A DNA stretch of 64,000 bases from Oscillospiraceae bacterium (GTDB lineage: Bacteria > Bacillota > Clostridia > Oscillospirales > Oscillospiraceae), in the NCBI GenBank assembly GCA_017416245.1, contig JAFQCX010000021.1, forward strand, positions 16,354-80,353. The letters run 5' to 3'. This document shows, piece by piece, positions 23,207 through 32,149 of this stretch. Made by a program: the position numbers and the translations under genes. Each line of letters begins with the position of its first letter. Position 1 is the stretch's first letter. The notes beneath the pieces are model-generated. The model did not search any database. It worked only from the letters and a program-made list of their open reading frames with translations, and had not been told where the DNA came from.

Positions 23207-23416
23207 ATGAACACTATTTACACCCAAATCCATACCCTCTGCACCCAGCGCAGCATAACCCCCTGCAGGCTCTGCTCCGAGCTGAGGATCAGCAGAGGCA
23301 TCATTAGCGACCTGAAATCCGGCCGCAAGAAAGACCTGGCAGCAACCACCGCCTACAAGATCGCCAAGTACTTTGGTGTTTCTGTAGGTTACCTGCTGGG
23401 ATACGAAGACAAATAA
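23207..23416 (+). CDS. Short XRE HTH-only protein
   Basis: 69 residues: MNTIYTQIHTLCTQRSITPC, then RISRGIISDLKSGRKKDLAA and YFGVSVGYLLG. It consists of an XRE domain alone. Its N-terminal pattern (IxTLCxxxxIxPxRLCxxLxxSRxxxxDLKxGRKK) is the same as that of the XRE protein at 25373-25720, which carries an additional C-terminal tail. It could compete for the same operators. Confidence 0.65.
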   Translation: MNTIYTQIHTLCTQRSITPCRLCSELRISRGIISDLKSGRKKDLAATTAYKIAKYFGVSVGYLLGYEDK

Positions 23417-23417
23417 A

Positions 23418-23452
23418 AAACCGCCCCGGTGCGCCAACACCGAAGCGGTAAA
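23418..23452 (+). other. Hairpin downstream of the HTH-only gene
   Basis: ACCGCcccGGTG...CACCgaaGCGGT forms a stem with an internal loop immediately after the stop. No T-run follows, so it is not a clear terminator; it may stabilise the transcript's 3' end. Confidence 0.35.
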
Positions 23453-23537
23453 TATAGAACACCACCCACCAACCACGATAGGGGAGGTCTACCCATTTAT
23501 GGTAGCATATCCCTTCCTAAAAAGCAAGGAGGAACTT

Positions 23538-24710
23538 ATGGCAAGAAAATCAGCAGCCGGAACAGGCACGATCCGTAAAAAAACAGTAACCCGCGCCGGC
23601 AAGGAATACACCTACTGGGAAGCACGGTATACCGCCGGCTACGATCCGGGCACCGGCAAACAGATCCAGCGTTCAATTACCGGCAAGACACAGAAAGAGG
23701 TTGCACAAAAGCTGAAGGCCGCCACCACCGCCATCGACGAGGGCACCTATACTGCCCCCAGCAGAATGACCATAGGCCAATGGATGGATATATGGGTGTC
23801 TGAATACCTGGGAGCTGTCAAACCCAGAACTGTTGATCTTTACAAAGGTGTTGTTAAGACCAGGATCAAACCGGGCCTTGGCTCCGTTAAGCTGGACGCG
23901 CTAAATCCGCATACCGTACAGAACTATTACAACGGACTGACAAAGGAAGGCCTTGCACCCAAAACGGTCAAGAATATCCACGGCATTTTCCACAAGGCAT
24001 TGCAACAGGCCGTATCAAACGGATATATTAAAACCAACCCGGCAGACGCCTGTATCCTCCCCCGTCCGGTGCGCAGAGAATTAAAGCCGATGGATGAGGA
24101 TATGATCTCTGCCTTTCTGCGGGCTATACAGGACCACCCATTTGCAGACTTATTCACCGTCACATTGTTTACAGGAATGCGAGAAGGAGAGGCGCTGGGG
24201 CTTCTGTGGGATTGTGTAGACCTAACCAAAGGGACACTAATCATAGACAAGCAACTGCAGCTGATCCGTGGAAGTGGTGGCCAATATCAGATGGTCCCCA
24301 CCAAGAACAGCAAGAGCCGTTCTATCACCCTTGCCGCCTCTGTTGTGAAGATGCTGCGCGATGTGAAGCGGAAACAGCTGGAGAACCGGCTCCGGTATGG
24401 ACCTCTGTGGGAAGATAGCGGATTTGTCTTTACTGACGAGCTGGGACACCACCTCTCTGCATCCTCCGTGTATAAATCCTTTAAGAAAGTTATGGAAGAG
24501 ATTGGAAGCCCCGAAACCCGCTTCCACGATCTCCGGCACTCCTATGCCGTGGTGGCGATCAAGTCCGGGGACGATATAAAGACCGTACAGGAGAATCTTG
24601 GCCACGCAACTGCAGCATTTACTCTCGATGTGTATGGCCATATCACAGAAAAAATGAAGCAGGATAGTGCTGCCCGGATGGAGCAATTTATCAAAGCTGT
24701 GAACGCATAA
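23538..24710 (+). CDS. int: Tyrosine-recombinase integrase
   Basis: 390 residues from ATG 23538 with AAGGAGGAACTT upstream. N-terminal AP2-like arm-binding domain (GTIRKKTVTRAGKEYTYWEA), SAM-like core-binding domain (IGQWMDIWVSEYLGAVKPRT), then the catalytic domain with Arg in LFTGMREGEALGLLW, HDLRHSYAV, LGHATAAFTLDVYGH: the R, H-x-x-R, H and Y set. It ends about 120 bases from the 3' end of tRNA-fMet, the usual layout for tRNA-targeted integration. Confidence 0.92.
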   Translation: MARKSAAGTGTIRKKTVTRAGKEYTYWEARYTAGYDPGTGKQIQRSITGKTQKEVAQKLKAATTAIDEGTYTAPSRMTIGQWMDIWVSEYLGAVKPRTVDLYKGVVKTRIKPGLGSVKLDALNPHTVQNYYNGLTKEGLAPKTVKNIHGIFHKALQQAVSNGYIKTNPADACILPRPVRRELKPMDEDMISAFLRAIQDHPFADLFTVTLFTGMREGEALGLLWDCVDLTKGTLIIDKQLQLIRGSGGQYQMVPTKNSKSRSITLAASVVKMLRDVKRKQLENRLRYGPLWEDSGFVFTDELGHHLSASSVYKSFKKVMEEIGSPETRFHDLRHSYAVVAIKSGDDIKTVQENLGHATAAFTLDVYGHITEKMKQDSAARMEQFIKAVNA

Positions 24711-24787
24711 GGGAAAACTTAAGGGAAAACAAAATAGCTAACGTCAAATTACAAAACTTTTCAATCGCAAAAGCAAGCCTATAAACA

Positions 24788-24821
24788 AGAAAAACCCAGT
24801 ATCCATAACAGATACTGGGTA
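24788..24821 (-). terminator. Terminator of the tRNA-fMet gene
   Basis: Minus strand: ACCCAGTATC-loop-GATACTGGGT followed by TTTTTCTTG, starting just downstream of the tRNA CCA. It lies between the integrase gene and the tRNA. Confidence 0.7.
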
Positions 24822-24828
24822 ATTTCTT

Positions 24829-24904
<76 letters not shown>

Positions 24905-25077
24905 ATATTGATCGCACATTTAAGTGCTTAGATAGTATAGCACAGCGCGCACAGGTTGTCAAGGTCTATTTTCTGTTATGTTTCAGGAGGTTTTGTCAGA
25001 TTGTAGCGCAAAAAGTGGCGTTTATTGGACAGTTGCTCCTATATACTTAGCTTACATCAAGCAAAGGAGGAAGCAGG

Positions 25078-25218
25078 ATGATTCTCTTGACGGTTTCCAT
25101 TGCTATACTGGCAATGAAGTTTTGCTGGCGGTTGTTTGTTAACGTCCTCAAGATCCTATTCTGCCCCATTGAGATTCTCCTATGGGTATTCTACTTTCTT
25201 GTTCGCTCACTTTTATAA
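25078..25218 (+). CDS. Small hydrophobic peptide
   Basis: 46 residues, MILLTVSIAILAMKFCWRLF, then a second hydrophobic run (IEILLWVFYFLVRSLL). Preceded by GCAAAGGAGGAAGCAGG, a very good ribosome binding site. It lies between the tRNA and the XRE-ImmA pair, at the edge of a mobile-element remnant. No family known. Confidence 0.5.
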   Translation: MILLTVSIAILAMKFCWRLFVNVLKILFCPIEILLWVFYFLVRSLL

Positions 25219-25253
25219 TCAAACAAATTTTCGACATTTTTCGACAATTGCTA

Positions 25254-25319
25254 TTGACAAGTACTTGTTCGTGTACTAAAATATAGCTATCACCCCTATC
25301 TTTGTACCTGTAAGCGTAC
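25254..25319 (+). promoter_or_regulatory. Promoter with two palindromic operators before the XRE-ImmA pair
   Basis: TTGACA (25254) and TAAAAT (25277) with a 17-base spacer. AGTAC-N8-GTACT fills the spacer (25260-25277), and a second palindromic site GTACCTGTAAGCGTAC lies at 25304-25319, downstream of the start site. The design is that of an autorepressed promoter whose repressor is the first gene product. Confidence 0.75.
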
Positions 25320-25372
25320 TTTTAGGGCATTACACACAAAACGGGAATCCCCCGGTTTTGGCGGAGGTAGCT

Positions 25373-25720
25373 ATGGAAAACCTGTATACGCGCATTGAAA
25401 CCCTTTGCAATGAAAAAGGCATCCGTCCCGGTCGTCTTTGCGACGCGTTAGGCTTGAGCCGCAGTTTGATGACCGACCTGAAAATGGGCCGCAAGAAAAC
25501 TGTCAACGCACAAACCGCGCAAAAAATCGCCGATTTTTTGGGCGTTTCTGTGGCATACCTTTTGGGTCAAAGTCAGGAGCGCTCCAAGCAAGACGTGCTG
25601 GACCAGGTGGATGTGGCGTTTTACGGTGAGTTTAAAGAATTGAATGACGAGGAAAAAGAAACTGTCCGGGATATGGTCCGGCTGATGCGGGAAAGGCGGG
25701 CAGTAAGACAGAGGAACTAA
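25373..25720 (+). CDS. XRE repressor of a mobile-element remnant (ImmR-like)
   Basis: 115 residues. HTH domain: RIETLCNEKGIRPGRLCDAL, SRSLMTDLKMGRKK and FLGVSVAYLLGQS. Tail LDQVDVAFYGEFKELNDEEK ... RDMVRLMRERR. GGAGGTAGCT precedes ATG. It stands directly ahead of an ImmA/IrrE protease gene, so the pair should work like ImmR/ImmA: repressor plus anti-repressor protease. The HTH resembles the prophage's 23207 protein and the tail its CI-like protein. Confidence 0.75.
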   Translation: MENLYTRIETLCNEKGIRPGRLCDALGLSRSLMTDLKMGRKKTVNAQTAQKIADFLGVSVAYLLGQSQERSKQDVLDQVDVAFYGEFKELNDEEKETVRDMVRLMRERRAVRQRN

Positions 25721-25722
25721 AG

Positions 25723-26148
25723 GTGTTTGAGATTTCTGATTTCTATGCGTATTGCAAAAAACATAATGTGGATGTGATCCCCTATGACGGCTGTCCCCAG
25801 CCCGGAGCAACAATACGGGATGCTGATTTTTATGCCGTGTTTTTGGACTTTACCAAGATCCAGTCTACGAAGCTATTACGAGGTGTATGCTTCCACGAGC
25901 TGGGTCACATCGCCACCGGCGCACTGCACAAAGTGGACAGTCCCTTTGAGCTGGTGGAACGCAGCGAATACCGCGCCACCCGCTGGGCAACAGAGAACTA
26001 TCTGACGGAGGATGCTTTCCGTGCTGCCTTTGCCGAGGGGTATACGGAGCTGTGGCAATTATCCGAATATTTCGACCTGCCGGAGCAATGCATAGAAGAT
26101 GCCCTCACCTACTGGAAAGAACGAAAAGGCATTGATTTTATGAAATAA
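25723..26148 (+). CDS. ImmA/IrrE-family metallopeptidase
   Basis: 141 residues, GTG start two bases after the repressor stop. FHELGHIATG is the HExxH zinc motif; the third ligand is probably a Glu in the following helix (ERSEYRATRWATENYL). Size and fold match the short ImmA/IrrE domain proteins that cleave their partner XRE repressor and derepress integrative elements. No integrase or transfer gene for that element remains nearby. Confidence 0.8.
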   Translation: MFEISDFYAYCKKHNVDVIPYDGCPQPGATIRDADFYAVFLDFTKIQSTKLLRGVCFHELGHIATGALHKVDSPFELVERSEYRATRWATENYLTEDAFRAAFAEGYTELWQLSEYFDLPEQCIEDALTYWKERKGIDFMK

Positions 26149-26226
26149 TTCCCACCTGGGTTTGTCCGTGTGCCAAACTTACCCATTGGAAAAGTCAAAT
26201 TTAAGTTACCTGCGAGGAGGAAAACT

Positions 26227-29200
26227 ATGGATAGCAAAAAGAATCGGTCAACTATAGAAAAGCAATTAAAAAACCCGGATATGTCCTTTCGGGGTATTCC
26301 TTTCTGGGGATGGAACTGTGATTTGAATCACGAACGACTGGCAAGACAGATTCGTGAAATGAAGGAAATGGGTTTCGGCGGTGCTACCATTCACCCCCGG
26401 GAGGGCTTCCGTGTGCCTTATCTTCAGGAAGAATTTATGGACGCTGTGCGTTTTTCCGTGGACGAAGCAAAAAAAGAAGGCATGACCGTGTGGCTGTACG
26501 ATGATGAACGTTGGCCGTCAGGAAATGCCGGCGGTTATGTAACAGAGAATCCTGCATTTCGCAAGCAGTTCATCCGTATCACGCGCAAAGAAATTGCCGA
26601 TGCCGTTAAATTGGCCTCCTTCTGCGTTGTGTTAAACGACGCAGGAGAATTACATGCATATGTTCGTGGAGACGGAGAGGGTGACCGCTGGAATGTTTAC
26701 GCGGAAACCGAAGCCTTAGCCAGACGGTATAACGGCTATACCCATGTGGATTCTATGAAAAGCGCTGCCGTGGATCGTTTTATTGAGCTGACACACGAAA
26801 AATACAAAGAAGTAATATCAGATGAGTTTTCAAAGGGTATTACTGCGATCTTCACCGACGAACCTCAGACCGTACGCAAAACGACACTGGCAGACCCCTT
26901 CAGTGACGGGGATGTAATTCTTCCGTGGACAGATGATTTCCCGGAGACTTTTTATGCTGTATATGGTGTAGATATTCTGGACCACATTCCTGAGCTGGTA
27001 TGGGAACAAAAAGGCCGGCTGGCATCTCCTGTTCGGTATCAGTTTCATAACCATATCTGTGACAGATTTATGGAGGCATTTTGCGGGAACATTTCTGCAT
27101 GGTGCAAAAAGAACAACCTGCCTTTGACCGGACATTTTCTCCACGAGGAAAGTCTGCTTTTCCAAAGCCGGGTTACCGGAGATGTGATGCGTGGATATGT
27201 TTATCTTGACATTCCGGGTATGGATATTCTGCGTAATCAAATAGAATTTACCACAGCAAAGCAGATGCAATCTGTAGCCGATCAATATGGCCGGGAGCGG
27301 ACCATGTCTGAGATGTACGCACTGACCAATTGGGATTTCGATTTCCGGGGACAAAAGTTCCAAAGCGACTGGCAGGCTGCCCTGGGTGTGAACATACGGG
27401 TGCCCTCCATCGTGCAGGAATCCTTAAAAGGTTATGCAAAGCGGGATTTTCCCCCATTTTTGGGAAGTCACTCCCCCTGGTACAAAGAATACAAGCAGAT
27501 AGAGGACCACTTTGCCCGTGTATTTACTGCGATGACCCGGGGAAAGTCAGTAATCCGTATTGGTGTGATCCATCCAATTGAAAGCTACTGGCTCCATTGG
27601 GGTCCGGAAAGCCAGACAAGAGCCATCCGGGATCACAAGGATGATGCTTTCGCAAATGTAGTGAATTGGCTGCTGTTTGGCTGCCAGGATTTTCATTTTA
27701 TTAATGAAGCGCTATTGGCGAAGGATCCTGACAAGATTCTGAATATGGATTACGATGTGATCCTGGTGCCTGATTGTGAAACACTGCGCAGCACAACTGT
27801 AAGTTTCCTGGAGCAGTATCAGCAGACAGGAAAATCTGTGGTTTTCATGGGCGCAAAACCCAAATATGTGGATGTAAAGCCATATAACAACGAGATCTGC
27901 GAGGGCGCAGAGGTAATTCCTTATGAAGAGGAAGCATTGCTGGAACGGCTGGCTGTTTATCAGGAAGTGCAGATCTTAACAGACGGTGGCAAAAACAAAA
28001 CCTTTATCTGCGGTCTGCGCAAAGAAGAGGACGGAAGCGGATGGCTGTTTATCGCACATGGACGCATGCCCACTGATCCGGACAATCAAAAAGCACAGCA
28101 ACTGGATATACAGATCAAAGGACATTTTTCACCGGAAATCGTCGATACATTCACAGGAGATATCAAAAAAATTCCGTATACTTATCAAGATGGAAAGACC
28201 CATATTCCTTATACAATATACGATTACGCAAGTCTGCTACTGCGTCTGGTGCCAACGGAAGAGGTTCGCTACGAAGAAGCAAATATGCCGCGCAAACTTC
28301 TGTCACGAATGACGTTCCCGGAGTTCGTTTCCTGTCGCAGAGAAGAACCCAATGTGCTTTTGCTGGATATTGCAGAATATCGCTTCCGGCAGGAGGCGTT
28401 TGAAGGCCCTGATGAGATCATGCGAATTGACGAAGTCTGCAGACGAAGAGCGGAGCTTGTTCCCGCCGGTTATAAGATCGTACAGCCCTGGTGTTTCCAG
28501 GGAGAAGCCGGCAAGCCTGTGGGTTGCGTAGAGCTGAAATTCAAAATTGAGGCTACCTGTGAATTAGAGGGAACAAAGCTGGCATTTGAGGAAGCAGCGG
28601 CTATCACCCTGAACGGGGAGCGGGTCCCGTTGGAAGTGGATGGATACTATGTGGATCAGGATATTCATACAGTAAAGCTGCCCAAGCTGATTCGGGGTAC
28701 CAATATTCTTTGTGTGGAAGTGCCTATCGGCAACCGGGACAGTCTGGAACCCATGTATCTACTGGGTGATTTTTCCGTAGAACTTCAGGAAACGGATTCT
28801 TTCATCGCAAAAACCAGAAAGAGTATGCTTTTGGTGGACACTACAGGACAGGATATGGGATTGGTTCTGGGTAATATGCATTTTGAGCCGGATCCAAATG
28901 CGGAAGAAACCGTAACTGTAGTTGGGGATGGTCATAACGCTGTATTATCTGACAGAAGAACAGGCCTTGCATTTGGGTCCATAACAGAGCAAGGCATGCC
29001 CTTCTACAGTGGTAATTTGGTTTACGAAACGGAAGTTCCGGTAGAAGAACCCTGTGAAGTAACTGTGACAGTTCCTTCCTACCGGGGTGCAGCCGTAAAG
29101 GTCATAGTAGACGGAAAGGATGCTGATCTGATTATCCACGGTCCGTATCAGGCAAAGGTTCCTCTGGATGCGGGCGTTCACACCATTGGTATTCGTTTGT

Positions 29201-29364
29201 ACGGAAACAGAAACAACACTTTCGGATCTATGCACAACTGCAATCCTACAGATATTTATTACGGTCCGTCCCACTGGCTGGCACGAGGTAAGAGCTGGAC
29301 CTACCGATACCTGCTGAAGGAGTACGGTCTTATGAAAGCTCCGTACATTGAATTCTGGAAATAG
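26227..29364 (+). CDS. GH106-like glycoside hydrolase
   Basis: 1045 residues from ATG 26227 (GCGAGGAGGAAAACT upstream). N-terminal region: FRGIPFWGWNCDLNHERLAR, MGFGGATIHPREGFRVPYL, VWLYDDERWPSGNAGG; these motifs match the large GH106 (alpha-L-rhamnosidase) and related family. A central GHFLHEES segment and a C-terminal beta-sandwich follow (DGKDADLIIHGPYQAKVPLD). No signal peptide, so it probably acts inside the cell on imported plant or mucin oligosaccharides. No transporter is adjacent. Substrate unknown. Confidence 0.7.
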   Translation: MDSKKNRSTIEKQLKNPDMSFRGIPFWGWNCDLNHERLARQIREMKEMGFGGATIHPREGFRVPYLQEEFMDAVRFSVDEAKKEGMTVWLYDDERWPSGNAGGYVTENPAFRKQFIRITRKEIADAVKLASFCVVLNDAGELHAYVRGDGEGDRWNVYAETEALARRYNGYTHVDSMKSAAVDRFIELTHEKYKEVISDEFSKGITAIFTDEPQTVRKTTLADPFSDGDVILPWTDDFPETFYAVYGVDILDHIPELVWEQKGRLASPVRYQFHNHICDRFMEAFCGNISAWCKKNNLPLTGHFLHEESLLFQSRVTGDVMRGYVYLDIPGMDILRNQIEFTTAKQMQSVADQYGRERTMSEMYALTNWDFDFRGQKFQSDWQAALGVNIRVPSIVQESLKGYAKRDFPPFLGSHSPWYKEYKQIEDHFARVFTAMTRGKSVIRIGVIHPIESYWLHWGPESQTRAIRDHKDDAFANVVNWLLFGCQDFHFINEALLAKDPDKILNMDYDVILVPDCETLRSTTVSFLEQYQQTGKSVVFMGAKPKYVDVKPYNNEICEGAEVIPYEEEALLERLAVYQEVQILTDGGKNKTFICGLRKEEDGSGWLFIAHGRMPTDPDNQKAQQLDIQIKGHFSPEIVDTFTGDIKKIPYTYQDGKTHIPYTIYDYASLLLRLVPTEEVRYEEANMPRKLLSRMTFPEFVSCRREEPNVLLLDIAEYRFRQEAFEGPDEIMRIDEVCRRRAELVPAGYKIVQPWCFQGEAGKPVGCVELKFKIEATCELEGTKLAFEEAAAITLNGERVPLEVDGYYVDQDIHTVKLPKLIRGTNILCVEVPIGNRDSLEPMYLLGDFSVELQETDSFIAKTRKSMLLVDTTGQDMGLVLGNMHFEPDPNAEETVTVVGDGHNAVLSDRRTGLAFGSITEQGMPFYSGNLVYETEVPVEEPCEVTVTVPSYRGAAVKVIVDGKDADLIIHGPYQAKVPLDAGVHTIGIRLYGNRNNTFGSMHNCNPTDIYYGPSHWLARGKSWTYRYLLKEYGLMKAPYIEFWK

Positions 29365-29390
29365 TTTTTTACAAAGGTTAAAATTGCAAA

Positions 29391-29426
29391 CAGCACCCCA
29401 TTTGTAGACTTACAAATGGGGTGCTG
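29391..29426. terminator. Hairpin terminator between converging genes
   Basis: CAGCACCCCATTTGTA and its complement form a 16-bp stem with a GACT loop, placed between the converging GH106-like and DUF3786 genes. T-runs are short on both sides; it probably serves both directions. Confidence 0.65.
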
Positions 29427-29445
29427 TTCTCTAATATGGGATTTT

Positions 29446-30057
29446 TTACATATTGGCTTTGATGGTGGAAATCAGAATATCTCCTGCCACCACTCTGTCC
29501 TCGGCGGCAAAGCCGCTTTCAAAATTATCGGAGTAGAGCACCTGCGCGTTGGGCGGGAACTCATCATCCCCCTCCCATGCCAAAATCTGCATTTGGTAGC
29601 CCCCTACCAGCTGGAACTGATAGCCCGCATCTCCGTGGGGCACGGAGGTGGCGCCCATCTTCTCTGCCGCAGTGCGGAAGGCTTCCAGCCGTGTGCCGAA
29701 GGTAAAGGCTGCGCGGGTCAGCACTCTGCCTGTGTAGGGCTTGATGTACATCTCGCCCCAGGGCATTTCTCGGAAGGTTTTCCAGCCCCCGTTCCAAGCC
29801 ACATCCTTACACTCCAGCAGATACCGGAGCAGAAAGGTTTGGGTGGGCAAAGGAGGGATACTGCCGCCGTCCTTGGGGGTAATGGCATACTCCGGGTGAG
29901 CGATTAAAAACTCTCTGCCCAGCAGTTTCAAGGTAAATTTCTCCCCATCCCATTTCACGCAGGACAGCCGCGCAGTTGCATCTGCGGGGGCGAGAGCGCG
30001 GAATTTCTCCTCATAATGGGCAAAGGGGACTTCTTCTCTATGATTCTCTATTTGCAT
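29446..30057 (-). CDS. DUF3786 protein
   Basis: 203 residues from ATG 30057, with CAGGAGAAAACT upstream. The order YEEKFRALAPADATARLSCV, FTLKLLGREFLIAHPEYAI, FLLRYLLECKD and WKTFREMPWGEMY resembles the DUF3786 family. Family members are often found in corrinoid-dependent methyl-transfer and acetyl-CoA pathways; the next upstream gene here is a corrinoid-activator homologue, which supports that link. Biochemical role unknown. Confidence 0.7.
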   Translation of the reverse strand: MQIENHREEVPFAHYEEKFRALAPADATARLSCVKWDGEKFTLKLLGREFLIAHPEYAITPKDGGSIPPLPTQTFLLRYLLECKDVAWNGGWKTFREMPWGEMYIKPYTGRVLTRAAFTFGTRLEAFRTAAEKMGATSVPHGDAGYQFQLVGGYQMQILAWEGDDEFPPNAQVLYSDNFESGFAAEDRVVAGDILISTIKANM

Positions 30058-30142
30058 AGTTTTCTCCTGATTGCAATGGTCGTTAAGATTTTTTGCGCAA
30101 ACCGTCATTTATAGGACCGTCGAGGACGCCGGTCCCTACGCA

Positions 30143-32077
30143 TTAAAACTCCTGCCTGCTATTGGGGAACAGGCTGGCATCCGTATGGGGCAGGAAGCAG
30201 GCCGCCACGAAGGAATCCATATAGCCGGGGTAGGTGGAAAGCTCCAGATAAGTCATATTGGCGCCCACCTCATGGCACTTAACTACCGCCTCGTCGCTGA
30301 TGACCATAGCGTAAGCGCCGGTCAGGGAGGAATTTCCGATGTACTGGTACTTTTCCAGCTCCACATCCGGCAGCATTCCGATATTGATGGCGTTTTTCAT
30401 ATTGATGCCGGAGCCGATACCGCCGGCAACCATCACCCTGTCGATACAATCCGGTGTCATATCCACAGACTGGAGCAGGGTGTCGATGCCGGAGTAAATT
30501 GCGCCCTTGGCCCGGATGAAGTTATCGATATCCACCTCGTTGATGGACACCTCACGGCCGGTTTCGGATTCCTGGGCAGTTGCCAGGATAAACCTTCCCA
30601 TACCGTGGGCATCCCGGGCAACACGGCTGCCCTCCCGGGCAAAGAGCCCTCTGGCATTGATAATGCCGCAGCGGAACAGCTCGGAAATAATATCGATAAT
30701 GCCGGAGCCGCAGATGCCCACCGGCTTCTGGCCGGCATCGCCCACAATGGTGAGGGTGGGCTCCATAGATTCTTTATCAATGGTCACCGCCTCGATGGCG
30801 CCGTCGGTGGCACGCATACCGCAGGAGATATCGCCGCCTTCAAAAGCAGGGCCTGCAGAGCAGGCGCAGCTCATAAGAAAATCCCGATTGCCGAACACGA
30901 TCTCGCCATTGGTACCAAGGTCAATGAACAGGGTCATTTCGTCCCGATCCCACATCATTGTGGCCAAGGTGCCGGCAGTGATATCGCCGCCCACGTAAGA
31001 ACCGATATTGGGAGCGATCGCAATAGGCGCCAGGGGATTGGCAGGCAGCTTCAGATCACCGGCAGTCAGACCCTCCCAGGCGAAAAAGCTGGGAATATAG
31101 GGATCCATACGGACAGGGTCTGCATCCACGCCCACCAAAAGGTGATTCATAGTGGTATTGGCGCCAATGGAAAGCCGCAGAATGCTGCGGGCGCTGATAT
31201 TTGCAGATCTGCACAGGTTGGCAATAATGGGTGTCAGGGTTTCTTTTACAATGGCATCCTGCAGCTTCTTTTTGCCGCCGGGGCGGGAGGATTCAATGAT
31301 CCGGTTGATCACATCAGCGCCGTAGCGGATCTGTCCGTTGCCGGAAGATCCCTTTGCTAAAATCGCGCCGCTGGTCAGGTCTACCAGCACCATAGAAACG
31401 GTGGTTGTGCCGATATCGATGGCGCAGCCTACCAGTTTGGTATCCTCGTAAGGGCAAACTTCCATACAGGTAAAGACCCCGTTTTTCATCTCACCCTTTA
31501 CGCAGACGCGGAAATCGTTTTCCCGCAAGGTTTCTGCCAGCTTCACCATAACCGCGTAGGGAATTTTTACATCAAGCGCCTGGGGCTCTACTGCCTGAAT
31601 CGCCCAGGTAAGCCGTTCATTATCGGGCATAGTATCGCTTTCAGAGGGCGCATCCATGGTTAATTGCAGGGCGCAGAAACGGTTTTTAAAGGGAATTGCG
31701 CCCTCTGTTTCCAGCTGCCGCTTCGCTTCCTCGAAAATGGCGACCTCTTCAGGAGAGGAAAGGTCTGCGGTTTTCATTCTGCTCTGATAGGCAGAGGCAA
31801 TGTCCGGCACAAATACTGTGCAATCGCCAACCACCTTACAGTTGCAGCTCAGACGCCAGCCGGCCTCAAACTCCTCCTCGGTAATGTGGCGGGAGGGAAT
31901 GGTTTCCACCTGGCCTTCCACCAGCTTTACCCGGCATTTGCCGCAGGAGCCGTTGCCGGAACAGGGCGCATCGATGGCCACATTGGCGCGGCGCGCCAGC
32001 TCCAGCAGATTATCGCCCAGGTTGCAGGCGATCTCCACAGGGTTTGCGTTTTCAATTTGAAACACCACTTTGGGCAT
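30143..32077 (-). CDS. RACo-like corrinoid-protein activator (2Fe-2S + ASKHA ATPase)
   Basis: 644 residues. N-terminal ferredoxin-like domain: C39-x5-C45-x2-C48 and a fourth Cys near 78 bind a [2Fe-2S] cluster. C-terminal ASKHA fold (DUF4445): AIDIGTTTVSMVLVDL phosphate-1, FIDLGTNGEIVFG phosphate-2, GICGSGIIDII adenosine motif. RACo-type proteins use ATP to reduce inactive Co(II) corrinoid proteins to Co(I). Neither a corrinoid protein nor a methyltransferase lies in this window, so its client is unknown. Followed by DUF3786. Confidence 0.85.
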   Translation of the reverse strand: MPKVVFQIENANPVEIACNLGDNLLELARRANVAIDAPCSGNGSCGKCRVKLVEGQVETIPSRHITEEEFEAGWRLSCNCKVVGDCTVFVPDIASAYQSRMKTADLSSPEEVAIFEEAKRQLETEGAIPFKNRFCALQLTMDAPSESDTMPDNERLTWAIQAVEPQALDVKIPYAVMVKLAETLRENDFRVCVKGEMKNGVFTCMEVCPYEDTKLVGCAIDIGTTTVSMVLVDLTSGAILAKGSSGNGQIRYGADVINRIIESSRPGGKKKLQDAIVKETLTPIIANLCRSANISARSILRLSIGANTTMNHLLVGVDADPVRMDPYIPSFFAWEGLTAGDLKLPANPLAPIAIAPNIGSYVGGDITAGTLATMMWDRDEMTLFIDLGTNGEIVFGNRDFLMSCACSAGPAFEGGDISCGMRATDGAIEAVTIDKESMEPTLTIVGDAGQKPVGICGSGIIDIISELFRCGIINARGLFAREGSRVARDAHGMGRFILATAQESETGREVSINEVDIDNFIRAKGAIYSGIDTLLQSVDMTPDCIDRVMVAGGIGSGINMKNAINIGMLPDVELEKYQYIGNSSLTGAYAMVISDEAVVKCHEVGANMTYLELSTYPGYMDSFVAACFLPHTDASLFPNSRQEF

Positions 32078-32149
32078 AGAAAAACCTCTCCTTGTTCTAT
32101 TTCTTCTATTGCTGAGTATACCATACTTTTCACTTTGTGTCTACAAAAG

